DNA from: Xanthostigma xanthostigma | Lineage: Eukaryota > Arthropoda > Insecta > Raphidioptera > Raphidiidae | Length of the DNA: 64,000 nt | Assembly (NCBI GenBank): GCA_963575645.1 | Contig: OY754468.1 | Location: 806,001 to 870,000, forward strand | Direction of reading: 5' to 3' | In this document: one piece after another, positions 35,445 through 59,522 of the stretch | Layout: each line of letters starts with the position of its first letter | How positions within the stretch are numbered: the stretch's first letter is position 1 | Made by a program: the position numbers and the translations under genes | The notes under the pieces: model-generated | Told to the model about the DNA's origin: nothing | Seen by the model: only the letters and a program-made list of their open reading frames with translations | Database searches by the model: none

Positions 35445-36020
35445 AGCTCAGAGCTGAGTGTGTGTATTGTGCTGTGCAATGCTAAGTGACTCCTGAGCAT
35501 GTATGATGACAGTTCACACCTCTGCAGTCTGCTGCACTCTTGTGTAGTGCGTACTATCTATAGTGTCGCTTTTTTGAACGACTCCCTCTGAGCGACTCTT
35601 TTTAGTGAGCGGAGCGCACGGAGCCAGCTCCCAATAAAGAGTCATGTGGACACATCACTATAAGAAACTACACGTTTAGACATTATAGTGTTATGAAATG
35701 ATAATAATATATTATAAGCGTCAAAATGTATTCGACGATCCGCCCTCGGGACATATCGAGTATTATAATAATTATTCTATGAATCGCATGCAACGTGTGA
35801 CATTTTAACTACACAGTAATAATTGATAATTCTACAAAGAAAAATAATAATAAATCCGGCCGTGAGCAGAAAGCCAGTTAATAGAAGTAATCAATTAAAG
35901 TGTTCATAATAACGTGCCAGTGTGCAGAGTGTAATTTATAAATCTGAATTTCAAATGAACGCTCGTTTGATATTAGTCATATTATAACAGTTGGAGCGGC
36001 GACCGTAAAAAACGGTTCCG
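35445..36020 (+). other. Possible LTR fragment with primer-site-like end
   Basis: The stretch is GC-richer, has a polyadenylation-type aataaag near 35634 and ends attataacagttggagcggc followed by gaccgtaaaa. The last part looks like the boundary between an LTR and its primer-binding site in insect LTR retrotransposons. A similar gagcggcgaccgtaaaaa in the opposite sense lies at about 37230-37250. No gag or pol frame is present, so this is a weak call. Confidence 0.25.
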
Positions 36021-36044
36021 ATTTTATAGAGGATGAAACTTACA

Positions 36045-36260
36045 AAAAAAAATTCGAGCCAGTTGGGCGACAGGATCATTCCAACTTCAAAATTGTTGAC
36101 ATTTGATTATAATAAAGAAAAGAAAATTTTTGATATCGCGTGAGGTGACGCGGGTAATGGCTAGTATTCAATATGATATTTGCTATTCGTTATCATGGTT
36201 ACCTACACAATATGTTCACGTCATGTAAAAACTAATCAAAGCATGCCTAGCTAGTTCATT
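36045..36260 (+). repeat. Dispersed repeat X, copy 1
   Basis: It is shared with 48182-48735: aagaaaa..tttttgatatcgcg, gaggtgacgcg.gtaatggc and tagtattcaatatgatat. It shows the empty version of the site where a MITE sits in the other copy. Confidence 0.6.
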
Positions 36261-36512
36261 TCTGACAGATCCATAAAACAAAAGAGCGGCTGATTTTTTT
36301 TTATTTTCAAAATATTTCCGAAACTATAAAGTTTTTACACCTTAAAAACGATTTTGAGTTATAAGACCCGATATGGAAAATCAATTGGTAAGGCGTTACG
36401 CTCCACCGCTTCAAGTGTGGCGTTACGCTCGTCCGCTTCAAAAGAGACAAGCATATATATCTGTAGGATTTAACGCGCGAAAGAATGAGATGGAATACAA
36501 GAGAGACAAACA

Positions 36513-37117
36513 TCTATACTTATATATAAAGCTGAAGAGTTTTTTGTTTGTTTGTTTGTTTGAACGCGCTAATCTCAGGAACTACTGGTTCAAATTGAAA
36601 AAAAATTCTTTTGTTGGATAGCCCATTTATCGAGGAAGGCTATAGGCTATATAAAATCAGGCTACGACCATTAGGAGCGGAGCCGTAATGAAAAATGTTC
36701 CAAATGTTTCTAAAAAATAAGCTTCTATTCAGGTGAAATGCACTAACTAAGTATACTCATATTAGCAATTTAAGAATACAACGCCGGCTAGCGCAATCGG
36801 TAGTGCACAAGGCTGTCAATACCAGGGTCGTGGGTTCGAGCCCTACGTTGGGCGAATGCATTTTTATTTTTTTTTTTTTATTTTCTACATTGCTTTCTTC
36901 TAAGGCTTACATTTTAATTAATTAAAAAAAAAATTATTAGTTAAAAAAAGTATAAATACTGCTTTTTATCGACAAAAAATTTTGAACGGTAACTCCGATC
37001 ATCATGAAATTTGGACACAACATTCATCTCGGTAAACTAATATGAATGTGTGTATTCATGTTCCTCCCTTCCCCATTCGTTCTTTTACAACCGGGTGAAA
37101 CCCGACGGGACCGCTAA
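36513..37117 (+). mobile_element. Helitron-like element, copy H4 (forward)
   Basis: It starts TC after an A (tctatacttatatataaagc), then a (gttt)n run and gaacgcgctaatctcaggaa. It ends with the hairpin cgggtgaaacccg, gacgggaccg and CTAA before a T. The tRNA-like module lies at 36783-36854. It is 605 bp with no Rep/helicase. Confidence 0.65.
36783..36854 (+). other. tRNA-like module inside Helitron H4
   Basis: A box region (tagcgcaatcggtagtgc) and a perfect B box (gggttcgagccc, about 36831-36842). The acceptor stem is imperfect. It is in the same position as in H1 and H5, so it was part of the element before it spread. Confidence 0.55.
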
Positions 37118-37558
37118 TATATATATTATATCTGTAGGACTTAACGTGCGAAAGAATGAGATGGAGTACATTACACAGCGTATCTAAGGAGTAAGCTCCA
37201 GTCGTGCGTCGGAGCTGACACACTTTTTTTACGGTCGCCGCTCGGACTATAATATCGCAGCGGCGTTTGACGATGATGTAAAAGAGACACTATAAATTAT
37301 ATCAGTGAGTTTGTGCCGGTGTTAATTTTATATGTACGTATATTATTATCGTTGTAGATATTAGATGCCATTTGTGATCGTGTAATAACAACAGTGTCAC
37401 GCTGAGAACAATCCAATTAATATGTAACTGGGTTAACAGCCGACGTGGACCGCTCCGAGCTGCGATTTGATTATATTATTCCTTCGCGCTCGAAACCGAA
37501 CGCCACCGTCGACTAAATGACTGATCTATTCGATTTTCGACCATAGTTCAGACGCGCT

Positions 37559-38323
37559 CAGGGCTGCCAGATTTCTCTCCTCAAAAATCCGTCGGTAAGG
37601 GGAAAAGTGGTGGGGAAAGTGGTCTGAAAAATCCGTTTCCATCCGTTCGCCCGGTTCACCCATTAATGCAATGAGTGTGAGAGAGATAGAGAGTAAAGTG
37701 AAGTATGCGGTACCATAAACGACACATCGACGTGTTTCCACCTTCATTATGGCTTTATTATTAACATTATTAAATGAATTTCGTATAAGACGTTGAATTT
37801 ACTTTTACTTACAAACAGACTTTAAATTGAATAGAAATGATTCATTTTTTCACATCCAATGAATCGATTATTTCGTAGATTTTTCACATTTTTTTATTCG
37901 CTACAACATAAAAAAAAACAGGTTTCCATGCTGTCAAAAATGAAATACAATTATTGCAAGTGTACTGGATTTTTTATTACAAAAACTGCGATTTGGCTTA
38001 CATATATATTCATCAATATAGGTGTGTGTTTCGCGAACACATTGTTTCATACACTCTCTTATCTTTTTCTACCCAACAGAGGTAGTGAAAGAAACGTGCT
38101 CAGATATGCTCGAATGTGCTAAAAATACCCGAATGTCCCCAAATTATCGATTATCGAGTGAAGTTTGAATTTATATGTAGTAAAAAAGGTAAAAAATTCG
38201 GAAAAGTTAGAAAATCCGTTGAAATCCGTTCAGATCATGAAATCCGTTCCATTATCCGTTCAAATTTATTTCTACTCGAAAAATCCGTTTGGAACGGAAA
38301 AATCCGTTCATCTGGTAGCCCTG
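37559..38323. mobile_element. hAT-type MITE with perfect 8-bp target duplication
   Basis: Flanked by gacgcgct on both sides (37551-37558 and 38324-38331). Ends cagggctgccagat and atctggtagccctg are inverted. The subterminal regions carry many copies of aaatccgtt in one orientation near each end. It is 765 bp and does not code for a transposase; the 70-90-codon frames inside it have no domain. The 8-bp duplication and cagggctg ends fit the hAT superfamily. Confidence 0.85.
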
Positions 38324-38639
38324 GACGCGCTATGTTGTGTCACTAGGAAATATTTCTGTCCTGCGAAATGCAGTGCGCATGCGCCGTCTACTTTTTGAAA
38401 TTTCAAAACTCGTGAAAATGTAGGTTGTGAATCTTGCCCCTTGTACAATGGAAGCCGATTTTGGCAATAAAATCAGATCTTTTGTTCTGAAGATTTGTCA
38501 GAAGGAATAGCAAAAATATTGGCATTTCACATATAATAAACTAGCGCTAGAAAACTAATAGTGAAATTTAGCATGGACTCTTGCGGCAAATCCGGCCTCG
38601 TGTGCAGCGGCCTTTAAAAAGCAAAGACCATCGATTTAT

Positions 38640-39321
38640 TTTTGACGTGATAACGTCTTATAAATTGATGAAAACACCAGCTGCACGCACGAAAAAGTGT
38701 AACGCCGTACCTGACCCTGTGCGTGCAAGTGAGAGCGCAGTATAAGCGATAGAGAAGCACGATCGGCGTCGGCTTGTACGCATTTCACTCTTCTCGCGTG
38801 ACGTCACAGAGTAGTGTGCGTTCAACATTTTTTTCGGCTGTTCCAGCGACAGCTACATCTGACAGATGGCCTTTGTTTTATAAATCGTGGAAATTAAGAC
38901 TTAAAATCAAGATATCTAATAAAAATGTCATAAATTATCGAATTTTTAAAGCAATTTTTCAGATAATACATCGTTATTTGTTCGTTTTTGCACGGATATT
39001 TTTTGTGTCATATAATTATTACCGATTCATCCAAGCCAAAGTATAACTGAACGCACGATAATGGATCTGCATTTCATAACAGCAGATAAATTATACGGTT
39101 TGTTAACAAATATTATAATATATATACATTTTTTTAAATGTCTTTTATAATTGCTTAAAAATATGTATTTTGCTTTGGTTGATCAAATTATTACTCGGTA
39201 AAAATATAGTTTGACAGCTACTAAAATTTAGGTTATGTATTATTAAATATGATTTTCGAGCGGAATACGTTATCACGTAAAACTATCGTCCGTAAACCGA
39301 CTTTACAGACAACCAATTTTT
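38640..39321 (-). repeat. TTGGTTGTC repeat, copy W5 (carries extra sequence)
   Basis: It has the same ends as the family at 5658 in reverse. Compared with the short copy W3 it holds about 440 extra bases (about 38755-39199) between gcgatagaga and ggtaaaaatatag, which look like a nested insertion. A 90-codon frame lies wholly in that insert and has no known domain. Confidence 0.75.
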
Positions 39322-39324
39322 TTA

Positions 39325-39765
39325 TTAATTATTTGTTTCAACAACCCCCAATTTACAATTATTTTTGTAAACTTGAAAAGTAAACCGGCTGTGACTTTAT
39401 TTGTGGGAAAAACTGGTGGGAAAAATAAGAATTTGGATTTCTTCAGATTGAATTATAGATGCCCGACAACTAAGGCCACGAAATAAATTAGTGTTGTTTC
39501 TTGCTTGCAGAATGTAAGTTTACAATGGCGGTAGTATGCGAAATCAGTACCGCATTTCTAAATTTATGACCCTTTCAGAAAATATCCGCATAACGAGATC
39601 TATGATAATTAATAAGAAATTGTATAATAAATTTGACTAGACTAATTGTTTTGCGCTCGAACTTCCAATAAAATATCGTATTTGGAATTTAAAAAGAAGA
39701 CAAATTGTAGAATATAGACGGTCGACAATAAATTATTAACACCTTATCCTGTAAACATCAATACT
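39325..39765. other. Unassigned DNA
   Basis: Nothing I can name. Confidence 0.4.
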
Positions 39766-39772
39766 AAAAACA

Positions 39773-40203
39773 TTTAAGAGTATTCGTCCCTGCAAATACC
39801 CCTTGCACCCTTCATATCAAATCTTTTCCCCTCGCCTAAAAACGGTTCGCGCTCTCCCGACGCTATTTTTAAAGCTAGAGGTTTCTGGTAAACGCCAAAT
39901 GAAAGACAAAGAATCAGACTACAGATCCTTCAGGCGAATTTTTTGAAAAAAAAAATCCTGAAAAAACTTACAACCTTTTGAAAAAAATAATAAGTTACGT
40001 AAAAATTCACACGTAGGCGAAACTGTTTTTCAAAAAATTCGCCTGAAGGATCTGTAGTCTGATTCTTTGTCTTTCATTTGGCGTTTACCAGAACCCTCTA
40101 GCTTTAAAAATAGCGTCGGGAGAGCGCAAACCGTTTTTAGGCGAGGGGAAAAGATTTGAGATGAAGGGTGCAGGGGGTATTTGCAGGGACGAATACTCTT
40201 AAA
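39773..40203. repeat. Large fold-back with about 175-bp arms
   Basis: The left arm (ttaagagtattcgtccctgc ... ggatccttcagg region) is matched by the right arm in reverse order and sense with only scattered differences. The centre (about 39960-40025) is unique. A 65-codon frame reading through the right arm is a by-product. Confidence 0.8.
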
Positions 40204-40209
40204 CATTAA

Positions 40210-40665
40210 AGATGTTTGATTTTTCATTGTTTTTGCAACCCTGTTTTTATTATGTTTGCGCGAATTCAGCCCTGTAAACAGTATGTATATGAAACTGCTT
40301 ATTATGAACTTATTGTTTTATTATTATAATTTATAAATATCAGTATCACATCAAAGATTGCCTTTGCGTTCAATGCCATCTCTATTTTTTGAACTCGATT
40401 CGTTGCTAGCAAATAGTCAATTTGAATAAATAAATGTCCCACAGATACGAGAATAATGTTTAAAAGTTGTACACAACTCTTTTATGATTAATTGAGTATG
40501 TTTTTTTCGTTTTTGCTAAATAAAATTATACATAAATACGTATACTAGTGGTTGCCAAGTGGTCGAAGTTCGAGCGTAAATCGTTCGAACGTAATTGATG
40601 TTCTTTTGTCATTATATGGATTTGGCGTGAACCGATTTTACCTCTGTTTATTCGTGATGAAACAT
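40210..40665. other. Unassigned DNA
   Basis: Nothing I can name. Confidence 0.4.
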
Positions 40666-40670
40666 ATATA

Positions 40671-41264
40671 GGGGAGGGAGGGGGATCGGCGCTCACTAGA
40701 TAATGGCGCTCACCTCTGTAACTCTGTCAAAAAGAAACGTAGCAGCACGTCACGTCGCGTGAAGCGCGAGGGGAGGGGGCCTCTAATAGACAGCGTTGCA
40801 AACGGACAGTCAGCTCGCGTCATGCGACCGTGAAGAGCGTTTCTTTGTTTGCGGCCGCGCTGATCTAATTTTTAATTAGGTGCTGAACAAGTTAAGTTGC
40901 TGGGCTCGCTATACTATGGACTCAGTGTTGCAGATTTGCGTAAACTTGTTTATAAATTTGCTGAGCGCAACAATATCAAAAACAATTTTGATCAAAGCAG
41001 CAAAACAGCCGGATTGGATTGGGTACACTTCTTTATGAGACCCTGAGCGGCATTACCCAAAGTCAGGGGCAATGCCGCTCAAACATGTTTTTTTAATAAT
41101 GTTTTCCTACAACTAGTAGGTGAAAGATATATGCTTTTGTTGTTAAATTGTTGATTACTCGATAATTAAAGACTTTGTTACTCTTCATAATTTTGATTTA
41201 TAATGAATAATTTAAAAAATACACCATGTTTTCCTTAAGTGAACGCCATTCCCCCGTCCTACCC
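40671..41264 (+). mobile_element. pogo-type transposon remnant
   Basis: Inverted ends (left ggggagggagggggatcggc, right complement gggtaggacgggggaatggc) each follow a TA, giving a TA target duplication. It holds a coding remnant at 40882-41046. Length is 594 bp, far below an autonomous pogo element. Confidence 0.65.
40882..41046 (+). pseudogene. pogo/jerky-type transposase fragment (CENP-B-like HTH)
   Basis: A 54-codon stretch without an ATG reads SLYYGLSVADLRKLVYKFAE, then RNNIKNNFDQSSKTAGLDW and VHFFMRP before a stop. This layout (GL...DLRKLAY..AE.N.I...F....K.AG.DW...F..R) is the start of the CENP-B-type helix-turn-helix region of pogo/Tigger and jerky-like transposases. There is no DDE domain after it. 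It is a fragment left by an internally deleted element. Confidence 0.7.
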
Positions 41265-41436
41265 TATTGTGCACTTTGCCTCATTAAAATGAAGAACACG
41301 ATGTATGTTTCATCACAATGTGTGCGAATTAACACACTCAGATCGATACCACAATTTTTTCCTTCTCCTATAATTAGAAAAAAGCTGATTCTATCATTTT
41401 CCTAGGAATAAAAAAAATGTATAAATCTAGAACAGT

Positions 41437-41442
41437 TTTATT
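41437..41442 (-). terminator. Polyadenylation signal of alpha-glucosidase gene 1
   Basis: AATAAA on the minus strand, about 100 bases past the stop codon at 41543. Confidence 0.55.
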
Positions 41443-41542
41443 ATAAGAAAGTTACGTGAAATACTAAATGAAAAACGGTATTTAAATTATTACAAATCAA
41501 TTGAAAATTTACTTCAACTTTGTTAACACATTTTTGGTTTTC

Positions 41543-47701
<6,159 letters not shown>

Positions 47702-47973
47702 TCAAGAATAAATCAATAATGCAATCGCATAAAAGAGTGTTAATCTACTAATTTAGATTCATTTGTCAAATTTTTCCAAACCAAGAACGAACAATAATTT
47801 GCGTGATTATCTTTTAATCGTTATATGTACCAAACATTAATGTTGTTTGTTATCTAAAGGACCGGCTTTTCAAATACTTATCGATAATTCATTTATCTTT
47901 TTCACAATAGAATCAATTATATGAAGATTGACTCTATTCAATAAATAGAATAACTGTGATCCGTTGAAGTTAA

Positions 47974-48140
47974 TGATGAGTATTTGGAAGGAATTCCGTG
48001 GCATAAGGATCGAAAATGAAGCAATGCTGAGATTTTTTTAAACTTGCATTTAATACTAACGTTTCGATACGTTTTGTATCATCATCATATTGCTTCATTT
48101 TCGATCCTTATGCCACGGAATTCCTTCCAAATACTCATCA
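47974..48140. repeat. Fold-back element between genes 1 and 2
   Basis: The arms tgatgagtatttggaaggaa ... gaagcaat are inverted around a short centre near 48060. About 70 bp of each arm is almost identical. Confidence 0.8.
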
Positions 48141-48181
48141 GAATCAATTATAAAAATGCTGGTTCACAAATCACTACAAAA

Positions 48182-48735
48182 AACTAATAAAAAAAAAGTC
48201 CAGCCAATTGAGCGACGGGACCATTCCAACTTCGAAATGTTGACAGTAGTATAATAAAGAAAATCAAATTTCTGATATCGCGTGAGGTGACGCGAGTAAT
48301 GGCTAGTATTCAATATGATATATTTTGCTAATCGTTGCCATGGTTACCTACATAATGGATATGTTCCTAAATATAGCCCAGTATACTGGCCAGTGCCAGT
48401 GACGTCATGAATCGACGCCATACTGTTGATTCGTTGCGAAATATACTGGCCAGCGCGTTGACGTATTATTATTTCCCTCGTCCACCAAAAGTAATTGTTT
48501 ACTTTGTTGAGCAGACATTATTGCAAATAACAAATAATAAAATTAAAAAATTCCACAAAATCTGATGCACACACGTAGATACGATTAAATATTTATGCTA
48601 CGTCATATCTGTCTCACCAGTACAAAAATGGCGTCGGGTTCATGACGTCATTAGCACTGGCCTGTATACTGGGTTATATTTCGGAACATACCCATTATGT
48701 TCCACGTCATAATATTTTGAATTTTTTGCTGTGTT
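48182..48735 (+). repeat. Dispersed repeat X, copy 2, interrupted by a MITE
   Basis: It matches 36045-36260 up to gttacctaca and again from atgttccacgtcat. The material between is an inverted-repeat element at about 48358-48692. Confidence 0.65.
48358..48692. mobile_element. Inverted-repeat MITE nested in repeat X
   Basis: The ends tggatatgttcc and ggaacataccca are inverted, followed by cccagtatac and then tgacgtcatgaa / ttcatgacgtca further in. About 335 bp. The sister site at about 36224 (cacaatatgttc) is empty. The exact duplication, if any, is not clear. Confidence 0.65.
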
Positions 48736-48739
48736 AGAA

Positions 48740-49600
48740 GGAATTGAAACGAAGTTAAAAATGTATAGTCTGGTCCTGCATTTCTGCTATTATAAATTAA
48801 TTTTATTAAAGATATTTTTTGAATGACCATTTGGCAGCTGTTTTGTTTCTATTTAGTAGCTCTTATTATAACAATTAAACAATTACATTGCGATAAAAAC
48901 TCCGATAATAATCTGTAATATTTCAATATCATTTGTCATAGCTAATTTTATACAGGATGATTTTTATCAACTGCATAAACATGATATTTAGAAAAATTTT
49001 TAAGGTTATAATTTGTCAAAGCTAAAATGTCTCACATCGGGTTGACACAAGAAAGACGCTTTATAGATTTTAATACGCTAAATCCAATGAGCGCACGCAA
49101 AACTCTGTATCTCATTTCGTTCGGAGATATACGCGTTTTAAATTTTTATTTTTCAAAAACTCCATAACTTTTAGACTATTATAAATAGTTTAGGGGACTA
49201 TATATTCAAAAAAATTCTGAACGGATCTACACATTTTTAAAAATGAAAATTTTAGTAGCACTTCTCCCCTGTAAACAAAATTGTGAAAATTGTCTAAACC
49301 ACAGTCGAACATAATTGTCAAATCAAGATTTTTGACAGTGCTTCCTGCAAACCACCATAAATCTAAGAAACGCATCTGCAGAACGGTATCTTTTTAGGCT
49401 TAGAAGAGAAAAGCATTTTAGAATTATTGTTTTTATAAATTCTAAAGTGATAAATGAGTCAGCATCCATTTTCCTATAAGCACTGTTAATTTAAAAGGTC
49501 TCTAAAAGATTGTGTACCAAGAAAATGTTACATTTTTAAGAAAATTAGGTATAGGAAATAATATTAAATTACAAACAGAACTATAATAATGCACGACTTT
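48740..49600. other. Unassigned spacer between genes 1 and 2
   Basis: AT-rich, no element or gene recognised. Confidence 0.4.
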
Positions 49601-49602
49601 GT

Positions 49603-49608
49603 TTTATT
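49603..49608 (-). terminator. Polyadenylation signal of gene 2
   Basis: AATAAA on the minus strand, 55 bases past the stop codon. Confidence 0.55.
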
Positions 49609-49662
49609 TTTAATATACACAAATTATTGAAATTTAATATAAATATTCTTTTTTCACAATTT

Positions 49663-56550
<6,888 letters not shown>

Positions 56551-56556
56551 TTTAAT

Positions 56557-56900
56557 ACTAGCTGCTCCCCAAGGCTTCATACGCGATTGTGATGAAACTT
56601 CAAATCAAACATATATAAACTAGAGTATAGACTATAGAGGAACAAATAAAAAATAGGTGAGCGAAAGTCCCGACAGTGTTGGAAAGTAAATTTTTCTTAA
56701 TATAGTATTGTAGCTGCAACAATGTGAAATCTAATTAATATTGACCTAAATATTTTTTTCAATGCTAATTTATTTTGACGAACTACGAACTAGTTATCTG
56801 CAGTGAAAGTCTCGTCAAAATCGGTTCAGTCGTTTAAGAGATTTGCCGGAACAAAGATACAGACAGACAGACAAAAATTTTAAAAATTGTGTTTTTGTTA
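56557..56900 (+). mobile_element. RTE-type retroelement tail
   Basis: It starts actagctgctccccaaggct and ends aaaatcggttcagtcgttta, gagatttgccggaac and a cagacagacaga run. This is the common layout of truncated RTE 3' ends in insects. Confidence 0.6.
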
Positions 56901-56904
56901 TAAG

Positions 56905-58290
56905 TACCGTATATACTTTCATATGCATTTAGTAAAAAGCTGTTATTTTGACATTAAAAACAGATACATTATTTATCTGTATAGATTGTAAAATTTTGAA
57001 AAGTGGCTGTTGACCTAAATAATATCCACTTGTGTCGGTTACAGATTCATTGTTTTGTTAAGGAGGTTGATCCGTTACAGTCCCAATCAAAAGTAAGTCG
57101 AATTCTAAATGGGAACTTTTCCATATTAAATTTTTACAAAAGGGTGTAAGTCGATGATATCAATAAATTATTGTCATAATAAATAATTTTTTTTAATATT
57201 ATTAATTATTTCAGTATTTTACTTAATTTCTACAAAGTTAGGTTAGAAAAATAAATTTATGTGAATATTTGTATTTTACATATTATTTGCAGTAAATAAT
57301 TTAAAAAAGAAATTAGAAATAATAAAAATTAATATTAAACCATTAAAAAGTTGAAAATTCAGTTAAAATTGTCAAGAATAAAAGTCCATAATTGAAAAGT
57401 GCTAAGGTTTAATAATTTTCTTTATTGATTAAAAGTCTCCTAATTAAATTGGAAAAAATATTAAAATATGCGTAAGACATCGATGCTTTACATAGTTAGT
57501 TTTCGGAACTGCTGACATTATTTGGTTATTTGCAAAAAATTAAAATGTACCGTTTGCATGCTAGATTGACATATTTTCCATAAGACTACATGTAAAAGTT
57601 TTTTTTAAATTTTGACTTTATAAAATATCTCCTAATGATTTTGGATTTTTTACAGAAAATTTTGTTATAAAAAAATCTGTTAAAAAAACTTTATTTCAGA
57701 GTTTTTTCATTATCTTCGTAAAACGGCTCAGCCTCCTTAAAAAATATTAGCAATAACAATTTGTAAAACTTAAAAAAATCCTTATCCCATCGTGTTTAAA
57801 AATATTTAACCATGATAAACATCATATCTGTATTTTTTAGTACAGTATTATATTTATTATAATTACACAATAATATAATAACACGGAAATCAGCAATTTT
57901 CGTTGACAGTATGAATTATATTAAAAAAAATTAATATGTAGGTATTTAGTTTGAATGTTATAATGTAAACCTTTTTTAAAAGCACCGAAATATGTTGACA
58001 TATCACAATCATATTGTTCATTTCACGCTCAAACTACCAAAGAAAAAAATAATAAAATGGGGGTCTTTCAATGAAGCTGATTAAGTTCGAATCTCAACTG
58101 CGCTCACAATTAATATTTAATTTGACTGATGCAATTAAATTGTCAAACGTCTATAATCTACAATAAATAACATGTTTACAAAAGCATTAATTAAATGAAA
58201 AAAAATTATAATCCCTGAACTAATCCCCACTCCTTTCGTGTGAAATTACTCGGGATACAATTAAATGTTATTTATGATTGTTACTAATTC
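56905..58290. other. Unassigned AT-rich spacer between genes 3 and 2
   Basis: No gene or named repeat seen. Confidence 0.4.
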
Positions 58291-58294
58291 GTTT

Positions 58295-58400
58295 TTCTTT
58301 TGTTGCAGGTAAGCATTTTAAATGTGAAAAAATTCTAATATAAGAAGATTCGTTATTCATATAGAAATAGTAAGTAGAAGTATGAAAACAGGGTTGAATA
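58295..58400. repeat. Short dispersed repeat
   Basis: ttgttgcaggtaagca..tt and aagaagattcgt are shared with about 17060-17150. No function is evident. Confidence 0.5.
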
Positions 58401-58478
58401 TAGGGTTACCAGGTCGCCAGACCAGCCCGTTTTGCCGGACAGCCTACATTATTGAGGATTTTGTCTCAGTATTAATAG

Positions 58479-59001
58479 TAGTGATGTGCCGGATTGTTAA
58501 AAATGTATATCCGCGGATACGGATCTGAATACGGATTTTTGGTTTCAAGATCCGCGGATACGGATCTTAACTTTCTTAGAGTACGCGGCGGTAAATATTG
58601 CACATCGACCTTTGGAAAGAGACTATCTGTTATGGGAAAGAGTTATTGACCTCTTTAAATGTTAACTCTCATAACAGATTGTCTCTTTCCAATGATCGAT
58701 GTGCAATATCTCATTATAAAGATAGTTGATTTAGTACCTTTGAGTTATGTACTATTAGTATGGTACTCACTACGATAAATGTTTGCAATATAAAGGTGCC
58801 AAATACGATTTAAAAAAGTAAAAAATAATCTGAATGGAATCTAACACGTTTTCATAATTACCTAATCGCCTATATATATAAAATTTCATCTATGAATTCA
58901 AAATTAATAAGGTAAAAGATCCGCCAAAAACTAACGGATACGGATCTTTCTTCTCCCTCGGATATCCGCGGATACGAATACGGATATCCGGCACATCACT
59001 A
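58479..59001. mobile_element. Inverted-repeat MITE, copy 2 (uninterrupted)
   Basis: The sister of 380-1552 in the opposite sense. Ends tagtgatgtgccggat and atccggcacatcacta. Many gcggatacggatc words lie inside both ends. It is 523 bp, and its central fold-back holds tttggaaagagac in both senses. Confidence 0.7.
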
Positions 59002-59468
59002 TTTAATAAGTACGACAAAAAATTGTTACTAAAATTGATAAATTGCTACTGTGTCCAATTTCTGGTTGCTTGGAACATACCTATACATAGACAAGCGAAG
59101 TTAATAAAGGAATGTTAAAAACTCCATGCAAATACATAATATGTAAGTACCTCTCTGTTCTCCTGCCATCGTGTTAGCGTGATCATAGAAATTATACATA
59201 AATTTGCGTGAATCTTTTAATTGTCTTTTAATGAAAATAATTTTCAATTTAATTCCATTACTCCGTGAGAGAATTAACACTCGTGTTTCATTTCCCTTAA
59301 CCCTTCCACGTCTATCATAAAAAAAATGAATGCCGAATGACAAAGTTAACTAGTAATACCAATAGAATTTTATCTATAATTTCCAGGCGGGTTTTTCAAA
59401 AATGTTTGGTACTGCTCATAATAAAACCACAATTTTACATTAAACGTACTGTTATAGGAACAGTGTTT

Positions 59469-59474
59469 TTTATT
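59469..59474 (-). terminator. Polyadenylation signal of gene 3
   Basis: AATAAA on the minus strand, 49 bases past the stop codon. Confidence 0.55.
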
Positions 59475-59522
59475 TTGTAATAAAAAATACAATTACGTAA
59501 CAAAATATTTATATGCACTATT

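Noticed and set aside
36783-36854. Functional tRNA gene
   Set aside because: A and B boxes are good but the acceptor stem does not pair, and the same unit recurs inside mobile-element copies.
37859-38398. Three overlapping frames of 76-87 codons
   Set aside because: They are inside the hAT-type MITE and reflect its repeated aaatccgtt words.
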